Assembly: GCF_030419005.1 (NCBI RefSeq)
Contig: NZ_CP106951.1
Span: 3,968,001 to 4,032,000, forward strand
Length of the DNA stretch: 64,000 nt
Direction: 5' to 3'
From: Eleftheria terrae
GTDB taxonomy: Bacteria > Pseudomonadota > Gammaproteobacteria > Burkholderiales > Burkholderiaceae_C
This document shows, in pieces, positions 18,801-30,300 of this stretch. A program made the translations under genes and the position numbers. Within the stretch, counting starts at the first letter, position 1; the number at the start of each line of letters is the position of its first letter. The notes under the pieces are model-generated. The model ran no database searches. It was not told where the DNA came from and was given only the letters and a program-made list of their open reading frames with translations.

Positions 18801-19203
18801 CGGGCAGGGCATCGGCCAGCGGCTGGTCCAGCGCGAGCCGGCCTTGCTCGACCAGCCGCATGAAGCCGGCGCTGGTGAAGACCTTGGCGATGGAGCCGGC
18901 TTCGTAGACGGTGGTGTCGCGTGCAGGCGTGCCGGTGGCGGCGTCGGCCACACCGAAGCCTTGCGACCAGACCACCTGCTGGTCGTCCACCAGCGCGATG
19001 CTGAGTCCGCGCACCTCGTTTTTCTGCATGGCGGCGAGGATCTGTGCCGGCAGCTCGCGGCGCAGTGCTGCATAGGGATCGGCCGGCGGCTCGGGGTCGC
19101 GCCGGTCGTGGCCGCCGCAGGCCGCCAGGGTGGCGATGCAGCTGCCGAGCACGAGGGGCGAAGCCAGGCGCCGCCACCGCGCATGCCACGGGTTGTGGGT
19201 CAT
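15895..19203 (-). CDS. Lipoprotein fusing a serine beta-lactamase-type domain to an alpha/beta hydrolase
   Basis: A 1102-residue exported protein. The start at 19203 has GAGGTG upstream and gives a lipoprotein signal ending ATLAAC (Cys29). The first domain (about 45-400) is a class C beta-lactamase/penicillin-binding-protein fold: S104-I-A-K107 is the SxxK motif and Y197-S-N the YxN motif, with a HDGG third motif further on. A middle section of about 450 residues includes an FG-GAP-like DFNGDGRPDLLARF. The C-terminal domain (about 800-1102) resembles PAF-acetylhydrolase/dienelactone hydrolases: SHGYG oxyanion region, GHSYGG nucleophile S944, D967 and H1021. It is probably an esterase or peptidase pair acting at the cell surface; the substrates are unknown. 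It lies downstream of the chitinase gene on the same strand. Confidence 0.85.
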   Translation of the reverse strand: MTHNPWHARWRRLASPLVLGSCIATLAACGGHDRRDPEPPADPYAALRRELPAQILAAMQKNEVRGLSIALVDDQQVVWSQGFGVADAATGTPARDTTVYEAGSIAKVFTSAGFMRLVEQGRLALDQPLADALPGFSLHSDDAGAAPVRLRHLLSHHAGIPNLYAGQMLAQPISNADRVAALRAEYASAPPGLVAAYSNTGYTVLGHVMELAAGREFTAYMDEALLAPLGMQDSSFRPDARLQPRMAQGHATGNGPHMPPWNLQTEAPAGALRTTVLDLSRFMQMLLAEGRTPQGTHLLTPASVRALWTPQNAAVPLDLGHRIGLAWQLGDLPLAAGGSTPMVSHDGGTARFRSTLALLPQHKLGVVILSNSTSAEALIDDLQRDILSRALHAKTGLQAAPPPEPAVPAPVGQVPSGIGRFQGHYLLPLAGWARVALEGGRLLVHADGAQLELQPHAGGLYKFDPGLGEPLWFRFDELAGRAVLIREQPGLGLRQLQSERVQAAPPSTAWQQRLGHYRLPDGLPPELIASADLSLAEGLLQLRVCLLGEQDDCSLVMGLLPRSDDRAVVAGLGRDQGQSVRHERRPDGDYLIINGVALRRASSADERPALEQAALRADLAIDPMPGMPAKRLHSLDPAAELEVALLGSASLDIASLDRATVRLAGDAGPGVAAAGLSESDFNGDGRPDLLARFAIGALLQAGVLAPDTRRVLLHAAEHSGTPHLGWSPLAVGDTPVATLPAPTGPHAVGTAAYAWIDTSRAEDFSSRTDDRRRVLVRAWYPAARPAQGSTALAPYFLQPEQGPRLALATGWPEQLFDRVQTHSQLGAPLAGGTERYPVILMSHGYGYPAETYTALAEELASQGHVVLGLSHAYSSGPLVYPDGSVLQAQVEPRRVFGEQAVHAAWVADARFVLDQLAALQQQDRQHGLLTGRLDLARVGMFGHSYGGSASAALSRVDTRVRAAANLDGTFQDLLYGEPAAFTQPFLLASAGTLREADPTRSAFLQAHAGIAYDLSLPGAGHQSFADVPLIAAQLGLPLPSDGGQPPTIDPVRALAVTRSYLVAFFEQHLRGRPQALLAGGPTGSADVLFSVRRPGDALAVRR

Positions 19204-19423
19204 GAAACACCTCGATGGATCGTCAGGGAAGGGAAGCGGCGCCGCGCCAGCGAGTGTGGCCGAGGTGCTGCCCTGGCCCGCGTGCCGAAAGTCATGCCGC
19301 GGTGGCCAGCCCGGGCGACGAGGTGCAGGCAAGAAAACGCCGCGTGGCCTGGCGGCGACGCGGCGTGAAGCGGAGGAAGGGAAGTGGGTGTTGTCGGTCG
19401 GGCGCGGTGGCCGGTGGGTGGCC

Positions 19424-20755
19424 TCAGCGCTGTCGGTCGAAGTAGGCGCGGTGGCCCTTGGCAAAGGCGTAGCCGGCCGTCTTGTCCCAGTTGATCGACC
19501 AGGTCATGATGCCGCGCAGCTTGGGCTGGGCCGTCTTGGGCACGTAGCTGCCGCAATTGAGCAGCTTCATCAGGCAGTCGAGCGCCTGCTGCGTCTGCGC
19601 CACCGAGAGGTAGCCGCCCGAGGGGGCCGCGCCGCTGGTGGCCGGCACGCCGAAGCCGACCTGGTCCGCGCGCAACGGCGGGAAGAACTTGTTGGGGTCG
19701 CGGCCGACGTTGAAGCCGGTGAGCAGCATGTCGGTCATCGCCACCTGGAAGTCCACCGTGCCCTGGCTGTAGGCCCGGTCGTCGAGGCCGGTGATGCTGC
19801 CGGTGTTGTAGTGCTGCACATGCAGCATGGTCAGCTCGTTGCGCAGGCCGTGGATGATGGGCAGGTAGGCGCCCCAGATGCTTCCGGACACCGAGTAGCC
19901 GCCTTGCACATAGGCGGTCTCCGGCGCCATGGTGACGCTGAAGTCCTTGCCGAAGCGGGCCTTGAGCGCCTTGACGCCGGCAATGAGGTTGACGGCCTGC
20001 GGTGTCTGCGGGTTGCGGAAGTCTTCGCCAGCGCCGATCGACAGGTTGTTCTCGATGTCGACGTCGATGCCATTGAAGCCGTACTTGGCGATGATGTCGC
20101 CCATCGTGCGAATGAAGATGTCGCGTGCCGAGGGCGTGTCGAGAATGATCACGCCGTTGGCACCGCCGAGCGACACCTGCACCCGCTTGCCCTTGGCCTG
20201 CTTGGCCTTGATGTCGGCGATGAACTCGGCCTCGTTGAAGGCCTTGTCGAGCTCGAACTTGGCGGTGCCGTTGGGGGCGAAGGGATCGCCCTCGACGAAG
20301 GAGACGTTGATGATGTCGTACTCGTCCGGCACGTCACGCAGGCGGATGGTGCCGGTGCCGTTGTCGAAGTTGTGCCAGTAGCCGACGACCACATGCGCGG
20401 GCAGGGCCGGACCCGGCGGGGCCGGGGTGGGCGTGGGGGTTGGAGAGGGCGTGGGGGTGGGTGTTGGCGTTGGGGTCGGCGTCGGCGTGGGGGTTGGCGT
20501 CGGAGTCGGTGCGCCGGAGGTCGGGCCCAGGTCCTTCCACAGGCTGGGCGTGTCGGCGGGGTTCCAGCCCGTGCCCGGGTGGGCGGTGTGGGTCACATGG
20601 GCCTGGTAGTCGTGGCCGTTGTAGGTGACGACGGTGCCCGCGTTGTAGGTGGCCCCTTCCTGCCAGAGCGGCGCCGCGTGGGCGGCGAGCACGCCGCCGG
20701 CCAGCGCAGCCACGGCGAACAGCCGGGTGAGTCGGGAAAGCTGGGGAGATGTCAT
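19424..20755 (-). CDS. Secreted GH18 chitinase with N-terminal chitin-binding domain
   Basis: Secreted endo-acting chitinase of 443 residues. The ATG at 20755 follows GAGGAACAAGCC. The signal peptide ends AHA at residue 27. Residues 28-80 form a CBM5/12-type chitin-binding module (WQEGATYNAGTVVTYNGHDYQ, then W in TPSLWKDLG). A Pro-Thr linker spans about 82-112. The GH18 barrel follows, with the SLGG motif (195-198) and the catalytic DxDxE motif D231-V-D233-I-E235; the first Asp of the longer DxxDxDxE signature is replaced by Asn228. The late barrel motif MTWSINWD is present. Three TGGTAT boxes lie in the promoter region and may be the operator for a chitin- or GlcNAc-responsive regulator. Confidence 0.94.
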   Translation of the reverse strand: MTSPQLSRLTRLFAVAALAGGVLAAHAAPLWQEGATYNAGTVVTYNGHDYQAHVTHTAHPGTGWNPADTPSLWKDLGPTSGAPTPTPTPTPTPTPTPTPTPTPSPTPTPTPAPPGPALPAHVVVGYWHNFDNGTGTIRLRDVPDEYDIINVSFVEGDPFAPNGTAKFELDKAFNEAEFIADIKAKQAKGKRVQVSLGGANGVIILDTPSARDIFIRTMGDIIAKYGFNGIDVDIENNLSIGAGEDFRNPQTPQAVNLIAGVKALKARFGKDFSVTMAPETAYVQGGYSVSGSIWGAYLPIIHGLRNELTMLHVQHYNTGSITGLDDRAYSQGTVDFQVAMTDMLLTGFNVGRDPNKFFPPLRADQVGFGVPATSGAAPSGGYLSVAQTQQALDCLMKLLNCGSYVPKTAQPKLRGIMTWSINWDKTAGYAFAKGHRAYFDRQR

Positions 20756-20867
20756 GGCTTGTTCCTCTGAAGTCAGCAAGCGCCTGCTGTCGGGCGCCCT
20801 GGGCATCGGAGAGGAGCCGGTATCACGAAAAGCGCCTGCATCCGACTGGGGAATCATGCAGGCTGCT

Positions 20868-20906
20868 TGGTATACCAGGTGCAACGATTGGTATGCAGGT
20901 GGTATC
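20868..20906. promoter_or_regulatory. Three TGGTAT boxes upstream of the chitinase gene
   Basis: The palindrome TGGTATACCA (20868-20877) is followed by TGGTATGCA (20889) and TGGTATC (20900). The spacings of 21 and 11 bases are two turns and one turn of the helix, as expected for cooperative binding on one DNA face. The boxes lie 110-150 bases upstream of the chitinase start. A GntR/HutC- or LacI-type repressor is a reasonable guess; no regulator gene is adjacent. Confidence 0.45.
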
Positions 20907-21090
20907 TGATTCGCGAGCGGTGTCTCGGAAAAGCGGGCGCCACCGCTGCCTGCGGGGGCCCGACCGGCTGCCCGCCGCAACGAAGTGGTATCACCCTGCC
21001 CGCCGTGACGGCCGCCTGACGGTGGAGCCCGGCTCTGCAGTGTTGCAGCGCCGCCGCCCCGTGCCAGTCGGTGCGGCGCATTTCACGAAT

Positions 21091-21193
21091 CCCCCGTGAT
21101 CCGGGGGGAGGCGCTAAACCATTCGGCAAATCTCTGGATAACCACTGCAAGCGCGGGATGCCGAAGGTGTCCCGCCCGGGCGGCTGTGGCATC
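21091..21193 (+). other. Structured leader before the giant RHS gene
   Basis: Two hairpins: CCCCCG/CGGGGG with a five-base loop (21091-21107), and a longer one pairing GATGCC (21157-21162) with GGCATC (21188-21193) around a self-complementary CCGCCCGGGCGG. They lie 115-220 bases before the RHS start and could form a structured 5' untranslated region or act as a terminator for upstream transcription. The rest of 20907-21307 shows nothing else that I recognise. Confidence 0.35.
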
Positions 21194-21307
21194 GCGCGCA
21201 AGGACTTAGCGCGGCCCCGTCCGGCACACATGGAAACCAAACAACAGTTCGAGCCGCTCGCTGGCCGGGGTCCGTCCTCCAGCGCGCGGCGGTGAGGGAA
21301 TCGCAGC

Positions 21308-24300
21308 ATGTCGGCAATCGTCGCGGGCCAGGGCCTGGGTTTGATCAACACGTCTTTGGGCCAGCTCGGCGCGTCCGGGCAACTGGGCCAGGCGACGCAG
21401 GGGCGCTCGGGCGAGCGGGTGTATGTGAACGCCGGCACCGGCAACCTGGTGGTGCAGCAGCAGGATGAATGGCTGATGGGCACGGGGCCGGATGTGGCCC
21501 TGCTGAGGACCTACAACAGCCTCGGCACCTCCAATGACGACAATGGCGACAACTGGCGCCTGGGCCTGAGCCGCCGGGTGCTGGGCGCCAGCGGCACCAT
21601 CAACACCGCCGGCAGTACCGTGAGCCGCCTGGGCGAAGACGGTGCCGAGCAGCTGTTCACCTACGACGCCGGACGTGCCGCCTACGTCAGCAAGCAGGGC
21701 GGTGGCAGCTACGACACGCTGGCGTGGGATGGCAGCGTCTGGACCTTCACCGACGGCGACACGCAGGTGCGCGAGGTCTATGAGGTGGTGAACGCCACCA
21801 CCCGCGAGGCACGCCTGAAGAGCGTGACCGACCTCGACGGCAAGACGCTGACCCTGGGCTACAACGCCGCCGGGCTGGTCACCGAGATCAAGACCGCGGG
21901 CGGCGAGACCGTCTACATCGACTACGACAGCAGCGCCGGCAAGACGGCCAACATCCTGCAGATCCGCACGGTGAAGGCCGATGCCAGCGTGCGGACGCGC
22001 GTGCGTTACGGCTACGACAGTGCCAACCGCCTGACGAGCGTGACGGTGGACCTGAACCCCGAGGACAACTCGGTGGCCGACGGCAAGACCTATGTGACCA
22101 CCTACACCTATGTCGACGCCACCTCGGACCGGCTCGATACGCTGACGCAGACCGACGGCAGCAAGCTGGACTTCGACTACGACGCCAGTGGCCGCATCAC
22201 GGCGGTGAAGGAAACCGTCGACGGGCAGGTGCGCACGACGAGCTTCGACTACTCGGTGGCGGGCGTGACGAAGGTCACCGATGCGCTGGGGCAGGTGACG
22301 GAGCTGGCCTACGACGCGAGCACCAAGCTGCTGCGCAGCATCAAGGCGCCGATGGTGGGCAACGGCACGCAGCTGCCGCGCTTTGGCTACGACGCCAACG
22401 GTGACGTGTACGAGACCATCGACGCCCGCGGCAACAGCACGCGCTACCGCTACGACGGCAACGGCAACCGCATCTATGAACGGGACATGCTGGGCAACGT
22501 GGTGGAGCGCAGCTACGGCAGCCGCAACGAGTTGCTGAGCGAGACGGTCTACCGCCTGCCTGACCCGGACGGCGAAGGCGCGGCGCTGCCGGGCCAGGGC
22601 GCGACCACTCGCTATGTGTACGACGCGAAGCTGCACCTGCGTTTTGTGGTGGATGCGGATGGGCGGGTCACCGAGCACCAGTACAACAGCCTGGGCCAGC
22701 GCAGCGCCACGTTGCGCCATGGCGGCGGCCTGTATGGCAATGCCGCGGCCGCCCAGCCGGCACTGGCCGAACTGGAGGGCTGGGCCGCGGGCCTGGACAA
22801 GAGCAAGGGCCAGCGCAGCGACTTCGCCTACGACACCCGTGGCCAACTGAGCAAGGCCACGACGTACAGCCAGTTGACCGCCGCCGGGGCGGGCATGCTC
22901 AACGGTGAGCAGGGTGTGACGCAGTACGTGTACGACCCGGCCGGGCAATTGCTGCAGACCATCGATGCACGCGGCGCAGTCACCACCTATAAGCAGGATG
23001 GCCTGAACCGGCTGGTGAGCCAGACCGATGGGCTGGGGCGGGTGACCACCACGGTCTACAACGACGCGCTGCGGCAGACCACCGTGACGATGGCCAATGG
23101 CCTGGTCACGGTGAGCACGTTCGATGCGACTGGCCGGGTGGTGAAGCTGGAGCAGCTGGACGGCACCCAGGCCAATGCGTCATTGGGCGTGGCGACGTAC
23201 CAGTACGACAAGCTGGGCCGCCTGGTGAAGACGACGGATGCCACCGGGCGCAGCAGCTACCTGATCTACGACGCGGCCAGCCGCAAGGTGGGGGAGGTGG
23301 ATGCCGAGGGGGGCTTGACGGAGTACCTGTACACCCCGGAGAACCAGGTCGCGGCGACCAAGCGGTATGGGAACGCGGTGTCGGCGGCAATGCTGGCCAG
23401 CCTGGCGGCCGACCCGGCGGGCGCGGCCTTGCCGCAGTCCTTACTGGACAACGGGATGGCGGGGTGGCGGCAGGGGAGCGAGCCGGCGAGTGCGAACGTC
23501 ACGAGTGGGCAGAACCTGAATGCGACCTACAGCCTGCCTGGCGACGTCACCTTGTGGTTGAAGCAGACGGGCACGGAGCCGCTGACTTCCTACATCGAGT
23601 CGGCGGCGGCCAAGGTGGTGGCAGGCCGGCGGTATGAAGTGTCGGCCTACACGGGCGTGCAAAGGGCCGCCGGCGTGTCGCTGGAGGTCTTCTTCTACGA
23701 CAAGGACGGTAAGCGGATCCTGCCTGCGGCGGGCGATACCTCGCAGGTGCCCACCGGTGGGGACTTGCTCAACAACGCCGAGAAGCGGGCCGGGGCGACG
23801 CTCGCCACCTACAAGCGCCTGTGGGGCTTTGTGACGGCGCCGACCGGCGCGGATTCTGCCCGGGTGGTGGTGCGCAAGACGCCGACGATTGAAGGCGAGC
23901 CTTACTCGTTTGCCTTTGCGACCCATGTACACGTGGGCGAAGTGTCGGCGACCCAGGTCAATGCGACGCCGATCAATGTCCGCCCAGCCGCGCACGCCCA
24001 CGACCGCGTCAGCCGCAACATCTACGACAAGGCCGGCCGCCTGGCGAAGACCATCGACGCCACCGGTTCGGTGGTGGAGTACAGGTACGACGGCGCAGAC
24101 CGTGTGGTGGAAACCGTTGCCTACGCCAATCGCCTGACCCCGGCGCAGCTGTCGGCGCTCACGGCACTGACCACCTCCGCCGGCCTCGACATCCCGCCCA
24201 CATCACCCAGCGCGGTGCCGGTGGCCGATGCCGCCAATGACCGCCGCACGCGGTATTTCTTCAGTGATGCCGGCCTGGCCCTGGGCACCCTGGACGCCGA

Positions 24301-27300
24301 AGGCTACCTGACGAGGAACATCTATGACGACGCCGGCCGCCTGAGCCGCACCGTGCGCCATGCGACGGTGACTACGGAAGCCTTGCGGGCCAGCGGCACG
24401 CTCGCGGAATTGACGCCGGCCGCCGATCCCGCCAACGACACGCTGACCGCCTACTTCCATGATGCCAAGGGCCAGGTGACCGGCTGCTTCGTGGCCGAGA
24501 GCTACGACAGCGCCACCGCCCTGCACCGTGGCTACCTCAGCTGGGCGCGTTATGACGCGGCCGGCAACAAGATCGAGGAAGTGCGTGAGGCGATTCGCGT
24601 CACCTACAACGAGGCCACGCCGGCCGTGCTGCCCACGGTGCCGACGGGCGCCCATTCGCTGGACGAGCGCACGACCTTCCAGTACGACGCGGCCAACCGC
24701 CTGGTGCGGCAGGACAAGCGCGAGAGCGGACAGCCGCTGGCGCTGGTGACCCTGCTGGAGTACGACCTGGCCGGCAACGTGGTGCGCACCATCCGCGGCG
24801 CAGAGACCGCGGAGGCGCGTACCCAACAGAAGCGCTACGACGTGCAGGGCCGCCTGGTGGCGGAGCTCGGCGCAGAAGGCCACCAGCAGCTGCTGGCCCT
24901 GGGCACCGGCGCCACTGCGGCCCAGGTAGACGCCGTCTGGCAGCGATGGGGCACCCAGCACAGCTATGACAAGGCGGGCCGCCGCATTTCGACGGTGACG
25001 CCGAACGCCGCCACTGGTGGCGACAAGACGGTCTTCTACTACGACGGCGAAGACCGCCTGACGCACAGCATCAACGCCCTGGGCGAGGTGACCGAGTACG
25101 GCTACAACGCCTTTGGCGACCGGGTGCGCGAGACGCGCTATGCCAAGACGCTGGCCGCACCCGGCGCCGGCGGCTTGAACACGGCCATCAGCGCCGCCGT
25201 GGCGGCGCTGGCGGGCGGCGAGACCACTCGCAGGACCGACATTGACCAGCTCGGCCGGGTCTGGGCGTGGTACGACGCGCAAGGCCAGGTGCTGAGCAAG
25301 CAGAGCTATACCGCCTTCGGCGAGGCGGCACAACGCTACGACCAGGTGCAGGTGCGCGGCGCGGCCGCGACCACGCTGACCTCGCAGTTGGTGTACGACC
25401 GCCGGGGCCTGCTGAAGAGCAGGACCGAAGCCACCGGCACCGCTGCTCAGCGCACGACACAGCTAACGCATGACGCCTTCGGCCGTGTGGTCGAGAGCAT
25501 CGATGGGCGTGGCGGTGTGGTGACGCGCCAGTACGACCGCATGGGCCGCGAGATCGAGGTGAAGGACGCCACCGGTGTGGCGCGTGCCACGACGTATGAC
25601 GCGTTCTCTCGGGTGTACACCTCGAAGGACGGATGGGGCTTCACGACCATCTCTACGTACGACCCGGCGAAGGGCCGCCTGACCGTCAAGACGCCGGAAG
25701 GCGTGAGCACGACCACCGACTACAACCAGTTCGGCGAGGTGGTCAGCGTCAGCAACGGGCAGTACCGCACCGAGTACGAGTACAACCGCGACGGTCAGCT
25801 GGTGGCTACGCGCAAGGAGGTGCCCGCCACCGGCGCAGTGATGGCGGAGGCCACCGCCCGCTACGACGAAGCCGGCCGCGCCTTCGAGACGCGCGACGCC
25901 CGAGGCACGCTCACCCGCACCAGCTACGACCCAGCCGGCCGGGTGCTGACCCGCGTGGTGGACCCGGATGGCCTGAAGCTGACCACCCGCTATCGCTATG
26001 ACGCGAAGGGTCAGGCCAGCTGGGTGCAGGACGCCAATGGCGTGTGGACCTTGACCGAGTACGACGTGCACGGCCGTGTCGCGGCCGTCACCACGGACCC
26101 CAGGCGAGGTCCGGACGCGATGGTGGGCGCCGCGGACGACAACCCGTCCGGGCTCGGCATCCGCACCGAATACGCCTACGACCTGGGCGGCCGGGTGGTG
26201 ACTCTCACCGAGGGCGCAGGATCCACCCAGCCGAAGGTGACCCGCTACGTCTATGACGAACTGGGCCGGCGTGTGGAAGAGATCGTGTCGCCCGGCGTGG
26301 TGAACGTGCGCACGGTTTACACCTACGACGCCAATGACAACGTCACGGTGAAGACCGATGCCAATGGCGCGGTGACGCGCTATGTGTATGACGCCGAAGA
26401 CCGGCTGGTGTGGCTGGTCGACGGCACCGGCGCGGTGAGGAACACCGGTTACGACGCCAATGGCCGCATCAGCCGCACCATTGCCTATGCGGACCGTATC
26501 GACGCGGCGAGCCTGGCGGCGCTAGGACTGGCCGCCACCTCCGAAGCGGTGGCGGCGGCCCTGGCCGCTGCCAATGCCGACTACGCGAACAACGCCGGCA
26601 ACCAGGTGGAATACCGGACCTACGACAAGGACGGTCGCCTCACGCACACGGTCGACGCGCTTGGTTTTGTGGTGAAGCGCGAGTACGACGCGAGCGGCAA
26701 CGTCGTGAAGCTCACGCGCTTTGCCAACGTGGTACAGCGCAGGATCGGCATCTACACGAATGCCGCGACCATTCCCACCAGCCTCTTGCGGGTGGCCCCG
26801 CCGGTGCTGGTGGCGGTGGGCGCCACGCCGCCGGCGACCGGCTCCTATCTGGTGGAGAGCCCGGCGGCGGACCAGGTCGAGCAAACTTTCTACGACGCGG
26901 CAGGGCGCGCTGCCTACAGCGTCGATGCCTTGAACGGCGTGACGCAACGCCGCTACGACGCCAATGGCAACGTGGTGGAGACCCGCCGCTACGCCAACCC
27001 CATGACGGGCACCACGGTGGTGGATGGCGTGACCCGTGTCACCGTGGCGGCCGACAACGCGCGGGACCAGGTGACGCGCACCGTGTATGACAAGGCCAAC
27101 CGGGCGACACACAGCGTGGATGCGCTGGGATTCGTCACGCAGCGCGAGTACGACGCGCTGGGCCGCGTGACCAGCACCACCCGCTATGCCACGGCCTTCC
27201 TGGGCACGCTGGCAGACGGCCAGGTGCCCACGGTGGCGCCGGTGACGCAAGCGTCCAGCAATTGGGTGACGCGGGATGCGACCACCCGCAATGAATACGA

Positions 27301-30300
27301 CGCGGCCGGTCGCCTGGTGAAGGAGACCGATCCCGAAGGGGTGGCGACGCGGCATGTCTATGACGCGGTGGGCCGGCGCATCCAGACCATTGAAGCTGAG
27401 GGCACATCTGCGCAGAGCTGGACGCTCTTCGGCTACGACCATGCGGGCCGACTCGGCAAGGAGGTCCGCGGCTACAAGACGGCCGAGATGGCAGTGACCC
27501 GCTATGCCCTTGACGGCGTGGGCAATCGCGTCCGCATCATCGAGGCGCGTGGTGTGGAATTGGCCGAGACCGACAGCGAATGGGCCCAGAAGACCCGTGT
27601 GGCGCTGGGCCTGCCGCAACTGGAGGCCGCGCTGACCAGCGCCCAGCAGGCGGCTCTGTATGCCAAGTACACCACCCTGCAGACCTTCGACGCACAGGGC
27701 CGGGTGACCACTGTCACCGACCCGCTGGGCGGCGTGACCCGCACCGCCTACGACGTCTTCGGCAATGCGGTGAAGGTGACGGACCCCAACGGCAACACCG
27801 GCTACTTCTACTTTGACCGCCTCAACCGCGCCGTGCTGCATGTGGACCCCGTCGGCAGCGCGGTGGAGACCACCTACAACGCGTTCGGCACGGTTGACGC
27901 GGTGACGCGGTACTTCAAGGCCGTCGCCGTGGCAGGCGATGCCGCCGTGCATCGCCTGAGCGAAACGAACCGCCCGGTGGTGGTGACCGCTGCACCGACC
28001 GAAGGCGTCTACCTCCTCAAAGGCAGCAGCGACCAGATTACGCGCATCGAGCATGACAAGCTGAACCGGCAGACGGTGATCACCGACGCCGCCGGGTATG
28101 TCGAGCGCATGGGCTATGACGGCCTTGGCAACAAGGTCAGCTACACCAACAAGGTGGGCGGCGTGTACCGCTACACGCACGACCGCAATGGCCGGGTGCT
28201 GACCGAAACCTCGCCGGAGAAGACCCGCAAGCTCGGCAGCGACGGCCTGCCGGTGCTGGGCGCTGACGGCTTGCCGGTGATGGTGGACGTGGTGACCACG
28301 TTTGCCTACGACCCGATGGGCAACCTGAAGGGGAAAACCGAGGCGACCGGCTTGTTCGAGCAGCGGCGCACGAATTTCGCGTATGACCGGCTGGGGCGAT
28401 TGATCCAGCAGAACGGCGAACCGACGGCGACCTTCGACCCCGTGAATGGCACCGACGTGACGGTGACGCCCACGGTGCTCAAGACCTATGACGCGCGCGG
28501 CAACCTCATCGAGGAAAGGAACCCGCGCGGCGGCCGCACCCTGCACTACTACGATGCTCTGGGACGCGAGGTGGCCCGGGTGTCGCCCGCCCTGGCGCTC
28601 ACGGTGTACACCTACGACGAAGCGGGCAACAAGATCGCCGAGAAGACCTTTGCGAACACGGTCGAGTTCTCGAACGGCGCTGTGTTGACCGCAACGGTTC
28701 CGGTGAAGGTGCTGGACGCTGCGCCGGCGGCTGGTGTGACCGCCATGTATGTGGTGGCCGACAAGGCGAACGACCGGACCGTGTTCTACAGCTATGACGC
28801 GGCCGGCCGGCAGACCGGCACCCGCATCGAGGACATGCAGTTCGCGGCTTACGACACATCGGTGAACGGCAACCAGTACCGGGCATGGACCGGAGCCATC
28901 GAGACCCAGGTGGTCTACGACGCGATGGGCAATGTCGTGAAGCAGGTGGATGCCAACGGCAACGTCACGCGGCTGTACTACGACGCCCTGGGCCGGAAGG
29001 TGGGACAGCTGGATGCGCTGCGTTACCTGACCCGCTGGCAGTACGACGGGCTCGGGAACATGACCACCGAGACGCGGCACTTCTACGCGGTGAATGCAGC
29101 GCTGCCGGTCACGGACGACACCACCTTGGCTGAACTGACGGATCCGGCGAACCTGACCGCGAGCAGTTCTGTCGACCGGACCAAGGTGTATGTGTACGAC
29201 AAGCTCAACCGGGTGGTGACGGAAGTCCTTCGTCGGGTGGCTTATGGCACCTTGGACGCTGCAGGCGCAGTGACGAACACGTCGGCCGACGCATATACCC
29301 GCTATGTCTATGACGGGTTGAACAACGTCACTCGCAAGACGCAGGGAACGTCGACGGTGGTGGACTCCACCACCGATTGGAAATTCGACCTGGTGGGCCG
29401 CCAGGTGCGGGAGGAAAAGCCGGAGTTCCAGGACTTCGAAGGGGCCCTGGTGCGCCCGACGACGGACCGGGAATACGACGCGCTGGGCAATGTGCTGCGC
29501 GAGATCAAGCGGGGTAAGGACCAGCAGTCGGAGTCCGACGATCGCATCACGCGCTTCGCTTATGGCAAGAACGGCTGGATGACCTCGCAGACGGATGCTG
29601 CGGGCGCCGTCACTGAGTTCCGGCATGACGCCGCTGGCAATGTCACGCGCAAGACGCTGAAGGGGCGCCGCGATGCAGAAGGGCTCACGGTCGACGACGT
29701 GACCTGGTACCAGTACGACGGGCTCAACCGGGAGGTGAAGAAGACCGACGTTGCCACGAAGGTGGTGTATGACGTGCTCTACAACGCTTTCGGAGAGGTG
29801 GTCGGGAAGCGCAGCTACACGAAGGAGTCGTCGGCGCCGTGGCAGGAGTTTGCTGCGTTCGATCGGGCAGGGCGGGTGTGGAAGACGAACTCCGGGGATG
29901 GCATCACCAAGGTCCACGTGCATGACGCAGCGGGGAATGCGACGCTGACGATCACTTCGAGGAGTGATGTGTCGGGGTTGACGCTGGGGCAGGTGCTGGG
30001 GCGGAAGGACACGGATAAGCACATCAGCGTGTTTGATGCGCGGAATCAGGTGGTGAAGTCGTTCGAGGCCAATATGGAGGGACGTAGGGCATCCGCGGTG
30101 ATTCAGGGCAACACGACCGGGCACTCCGTGTACGTAGGATCCAAGTCGGCAATCAGTGTGGGTTCTGATGCCACAATTTCTGATGTGCAGCGCTCTGGAA
30201 ACCAGGTTCTCGCAGGCGCAGTCGCAGTAGGGTCTGGGCAGGTTAGCGTAAGTCAGAATATCCATAAGGGCGATTATTCACGCCCGAACGGCACTGAAAT

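Noticed and set aside
21126..21193. Possible cyclic di-GMP (GEMM-type) riboswitch upstream of the RHS gene
   Set aside because: GGCAAA and a downstream hairpin are present, but the conserved GGGACGCAAAGCC core and second stem cannot be matched.
26522..30265. 1247-codon minus-strand frame inside the RHS gene
   Set aside because: Antisense of repeated YD codons, which keep one opposite frame open; no motif or start signal.
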